Positions 3,543 through 5,729 of a stretch of 5,729 nt of DNA are shown here, piece after piece. Location: positions 1-5,729 of the forward strand of contig JAGABK010000125.1 of assembly GCA_017614625.1 (NCBI GenBank), written 5' to 3'. The DNA is from Spirochaetales bacterium. Its GTDB lineage: Bacteria > Spirochaetota > Spirochaetia > Sphaerochaetales > Sphaerochaetaceae. Each line of letters opens with the position of its first letter. Positions within the stretch are counted from its first letter, which is position 1. The notes under the pieces are model-generated. The model had not been told where the DNA came from, made no database searches, and was given only the letters and a program-made list of their open reading frames with translations. The position numbers and the translations under genes were made by a program.

Positions 3543-5233
3543 TGCAGATGGAAGAAAGGAAGTATCTGACCCACATCGCCAACGCCGTCTTCATTGTAGC
3601 CGTGGTAGCCGCCATTGCCGCCGCGCTGTCCGGCCTTGCCGGCTACCGGATGGATGTCATCGGACCGAAGGCCGGAAGCACCATAACAAGCCTTGAAGAC
3701 GGATGGGTCGAACTCAAACCCGACGGAGAGATCGAGGAGTTCGATTCGTTCATGAAGAAGCTCGATGTGAACGAAATAGTCCTGAGCCGCATCTTCATAT
3801 ACGATTTCGAGAACGTCAGGGACACGCTGAACTTCGAGGTACGCAACGCCGCGGTGGAAATCTACCAGAACGGATTCCTTCTTTCCACCTTCGGTGACAT
3901 CGACGCCGTGCGCAACGGCCGTTTCGTCGGCTTCTACGAGGTCAGCCAGAAACTGGACGTCTATCCCGGCGAGGCCTCGGAGATAGAGGTCCATATCATC
4001 TCCTCGCTGCCACTGACCGTCGAGACCTTCTATTTCGGCAGCGCGTCCGACATCACCTTCCGCACGTTCGCCGACTCCCTGCCTACCGGCATATTCGTCG
4101 TGGCCTCCTTCTTCATGTGCCTGATTGTCTTCCTGATAATGTCGGTCGGCCGCAAGAGGGGCTTTGTCGTCAAGTCCTACTACTACCTGCTGATCTTCGT
4201 CCTGGTCTGCTCCGTCTGGCTTCTTGCCAACCTGAACTTCTTCGAGCTTCTGGGAATCAGCACCACGCTTCTGGCGGTCATAGCCTATGAGAGCTTCCTG
4301 ATCGTCCCCATAGCAATATCGCTCTACATGTACAACACCTTCAGGGTCCTCAGGGCGGCCGACATCGTGGTCCTCATCCTGTCGTTCCTCGATTTCGTGC
4401 TGCTCAACGTCCTGCATTTCACGCAGGTCATGTGCTTCACGCAGTCGGTCCTGTTCTCCGAGGTGGTCGTGGCCTGCTGCGCCGTGGTCGCGTTCATCCA
4501 GGCCGTCACGGAGTACCACAGAAATCCCGGCAGATCCTCGGCCATGCTGATAGTGGGCTGTCTCATCCTGCTCGCAGGCGGAATCTCCCAGGTCATCGCC
4601 TTCTCCCTGGGGGACAGGGTCAGGCTTTCACCTGTCTTCCTGATATCGCTGCTGATCTTCGTCATGTTCCAGTCCATCGTACTGATCACCGAGCTCTTCA
4701 AGCTTGTCGATGAGGGAAAGAAGGCCGGCGACTATCTGTCCATGGCAAGGACAGACCCCCTCACGGGGTTGGGCAACAGGCGCGCCCTCGAGTTCTACAT
4801 AAGCGAAATCTCCAAGAGCCCCGCGCCGTTCATAAGGATCGGATGCATAGTCTGCGACCTGAACGGCCTGAAGAAGACGAACGACACCTACGGCCACACC
4901 GTGGGAGACCAGATGATCAAGGACTTCGCCAACTGCCTCACGGCCTGCTTCGAGAACCGCGGAATCGCGTTCCGCAGCGGCGGAGACGAGTTCTACATCC
5001 TGTTCAGCGACGTCGAGGTCGACATGTCCGCCATGATGCGCCGTCTGATGATCGGAATCGAAGGCTCCAACACCTCGTCCGAATACAAGCTCTCCTGCTC
5101 GAGCGGCTGCTACGCCGACTACGTGACGTCCAACAACGAGGGCGCCATCTGGGACATCATCAAGCTGGCCGACGCCGAGATGTACAAGCAGAAGAAAAAG
5201 GACCGCGCAGCAGGCGCCGACGTCAGGCTCTGA
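3542..5233 (+). CDS. Membrane diguanylate cyclase with periplasmic sensor, seven-span core and GGDEF domain
   Basis: A 563-residue protein predicted to make c-di-GMP from two GTP in response to an outside signal. Order of parts: TM1 (~12-33), a mainly beta periplasmic domain (~36-178) with LNFEVRNAAVEIYQNGFLLSTFG and FYFGSASDITFRTFADSLP, then about seven membrane spans (~182-388), a short linker and a GGDEF domain (~400-560). The periplasmic domain plus seven-span layout resembles 7TMR-DISM-type receptors; the ligand is unknown. The cyclase domain has DPLTGLGNRRAL (405-416), metal-binding D439 in CDLNGLKKTND, and an intact RSGGDEF (478-484), so activity is expected. The product-inhibition site RxxD, normally five residues before GGDEF, reads ENRG (471-474), so feedback inhibition is probably lost. 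ATG 3542 overlaps the add stop codon (TGATG) and no strong ribosome-binding site precedes it, so translation probably depends on coupling; ATG 3548 is an alternative start. A strong terminator follows. Confidence 0.9.
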   Translation: MQMEERKYLTHIANAVFIVAVVAAIAAALSGLAGYRMDVIGPKAGSTITSLEDGWVELKPDGEIEEFDSFMKKLDVNEIVLSRIFIYDFENVRDTLNFEVRNAAVEIYQNGFLLSTFGDIDAVRNGRFVGFYEVSQKLDVYPGEASEIEVHIISSLPLTVETFYFGSASDITFRTFADSLPTGIFVVASFFMCLIVFLIMSVGRKRGFVVKSYYYLLIFVLVCSVWLLANLNFFELLGISTTLLAVIAYESFLIVPIAISLYMYNTFRVLRAADIVVLILSFLDFVLLNVLHFTQVMCFTQSVLFSEVVVACCAVVAFIQAVTEYHRNPGRSSAMLIVGCLILLAGGISQVIAFSLGDRVRLSPVFLISLLIFVMFQSIVLITELFKLVDEGKKAGDYLSMARTDPLTGLGNRRALEFYISEISKSPAPFIRIGCIVCDLNGLKKTNDTYGHTVGDQMIKDFANCLTACFENRGIAFRSGGDEFYILFSDVEVDMSAMMRRLMIGIEGSNTSSEYKLSCSSGCYADYVTSNNEGAIWDIIKLADAEMYKQKKKDRAAGADVRL

Positions 5234-5262
5234 GAAACAAAAGAATTTCAATGAAAAAAAGA

Positions 5263-5285
5263 GGGCTGCGGAAAAACCGCAGCCC
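5263..5285. terminator. Bidirectional intrinsic terminator between convergent genes
   Basis: GGGCTGCGG (5263-5271) and CCGCAGCCC (5277-5285) form a perfect 9-bp GC-rich stem around an AAAAA loop. On the minus strand it is followed, after CTC, by seven Ts (A-run 5254-5260 on the plus strand), a strong terminator for the prolyl-tRNA synthetase gene. On the plus strand it is followed by GTATATTTT, a weaker but plausible U-tract for the GGDEF gene that ends 29 bases upstream. Confidence 0.9.
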
Positions 5286-5309
5286 GTATATTTTATCAAA
5301 GCCCTGAAC

Positions 5310-5729
5310 TCATACCCTCTGACCGAGCTTTGCAATGAGGGTCTTTATCTCATCCGCGAGGTTGTCCAGATCGAAGCTCAGCACTTCCTCTTCGTTGCTT
5401 CTGAGCTTGACCTCGCACTTTCCTTCCTTGTAGCTTCTGTTTCCGAGCGTGATCCTGATGGGGATTCCGATCAGGTCGGCATCCGCGAACTTGACTCCGG
5501 CGGACTCCTTCCTGTCGTCGTAGAGCACTTCGATTCCGGCGTCCTCGAGGTCCTTGTAGATCTTCTGGAGTCCGGGCAGGTAGCCGACCGCCTCCAGAAA
5601 GTGCGCGATCTTCTTCGCCAGATCGCCGGGGACCGCGAAGGCTTTTTCCGCCTCGGCATAGGCGCCCGTGAGTTCCTGCGCCCCGCGGAGCGCCGCTTTG
5701 CTCAACGTCGCATTGAATTCCGAGGAATG
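5310..5729 (-). CDS. proS: Prolyl-tRNA synthetase, C-terminal part (partial at window edge)
   Basis: A minus-strand frame enters at the right edge and ends at TGA (5312 down to 5310), giving the last 139 residues. Fragment residues 64-97 (AGIEVLYDDRKESAGVKFAD... to ITLGNR) match the core of the anticodon-binding domain of bacterial prolyl-tRNA synthetases, where E. coli has GIEVLLDDRKERPGVMFAD. The domain pairs with the proline anticodon while the class II catalytic core, outside the window, charges tRNA-Pro. The end (EVKLRSNEEE, then a final helix ADEIKTLIAKL) also fits. The 50-odd residues before this are odd: instead of the usual IAPF...beta-strand opening of the domain they read as helices (ELTGAYAEAEKAFAV, LAKKIAHFLEAVGY). 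Codon usage is clean throughout, so a sequencing error is unlikely. An in-frame TTG at 5705 is not a real start. A related synthetase-like protein with the same C-terminal domain cannot be excluded. Confidence 0.8.
   Translation of the reverse strand, partial: HSSEFNATLSKAALRGAQELTGAYAEAEKAFAVPGDLAKKIAHFLEAVGYLPGLQKIYKDLEDAGIEVLYDDRKESAGVKFADADLIGIPIRITLGNRSYKEGKCEVKLRSNEEEVLSFDLDNLADEIKTLIAKLGQRV

Noticed and set aside
2846..4519. Very long open frame (557 codons) on the minus strand, antisense to add and the cyclase gene
   Set aside because: Its product is low-complexity (runs of Asp, Glu, Gly, His), has no recognisable domain, and lies antisense to two confident genes with strong third-base bias. 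Such bias alone creates long antisense frames.
5310..5705. TTG at 5705 as the start of a short free-standing protein
   Set aside because: The frame is open to the window edge with the same codon bias and no ribosome-binding site near the TTG, so it is the 3' end of a longer gene.
1..5729. Search by eye for tRNA, rRNA, riboswitch, CRISPR, IS ends or attachment-site repeats
   Set aside because: No cloverleaf-like sequence, spaced array, terminal inverted repeats or long direct repeats were seen; the coding genes fill nearly all the space.

Overview
The window is a GC-rich bacterial chromosome segment; codon third positions are visibly rich in G and C. It carries six complete genes and two cut by the window edges. 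The organism cannot be fixed from sequence alone. RlmE, a 'LHDHLDGGLRP'-type adenosine deaminase, a multi-membrane-span GGDEF protein, an Rpn-nuclease-like tail and an ankyrin protein would suit a GC-rich, host-associated spirochaete of the Treponema kind, but this is a low-confidence inference. I see no phage, IS element, CRISPR array, rRNA or tRNA.

Layout, left to right. (1) Bases 1-73: the 3' end of an unrecognised plus-strand gene. (2) Bases 74-213: intergenic, with four 9-bp direct repeats, a perfect hairpin, and a promoter whose -10 lies inside a 13-bp palindrome. (3) Bases 214-474: a small plus-strand protein resembling the C-terminal tail of Rpn/PD-(D/E)XK transposase-like nucleases. 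It converges, 3 bp apart, on (4) rlmE, a 23S rRNA 2'-O-methyltransferase on the minus strand. (5) A rhomboid-family intramembrane serine protease on the plus strand, divergent from rlmE; their predicted -35 boxes overlap and both transcripts look leaderless. (6) A five-repeat ankyrin protein on the minus strand, convergent with the rhomboid gene. (7) An adenosine deaminase gene, divergent from the ankyrin gene across compact back-to-back promoters. Its stop codon overlaps the start codon of (8), a membrane-bound diguanylate cyclase with a periplasmic domain, a seven-span core and an intact GGDEF motif. (9) A bidirectional terminator, then the 3' end of a convergent gene whose C-terminus is that of prolyl-tRNA synthetase.

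Most genes are single-gene units in divergent or convergent pairs. The only clear operon is adenosine deaminase plus diguanylate cyclase, a translationally coupled pairing of purine salvage with c-di-GMP signalling. I see no clearly new multi-gene system. The most interesting points are that pairing, the shared leaderless promoter region of rlmE and the rhomboid gene, the palindrome-controlled small HTH-like gene with the odd repeats upstream, and the atypical stretch ahead of the prolyl-tRNA synthetase motif.
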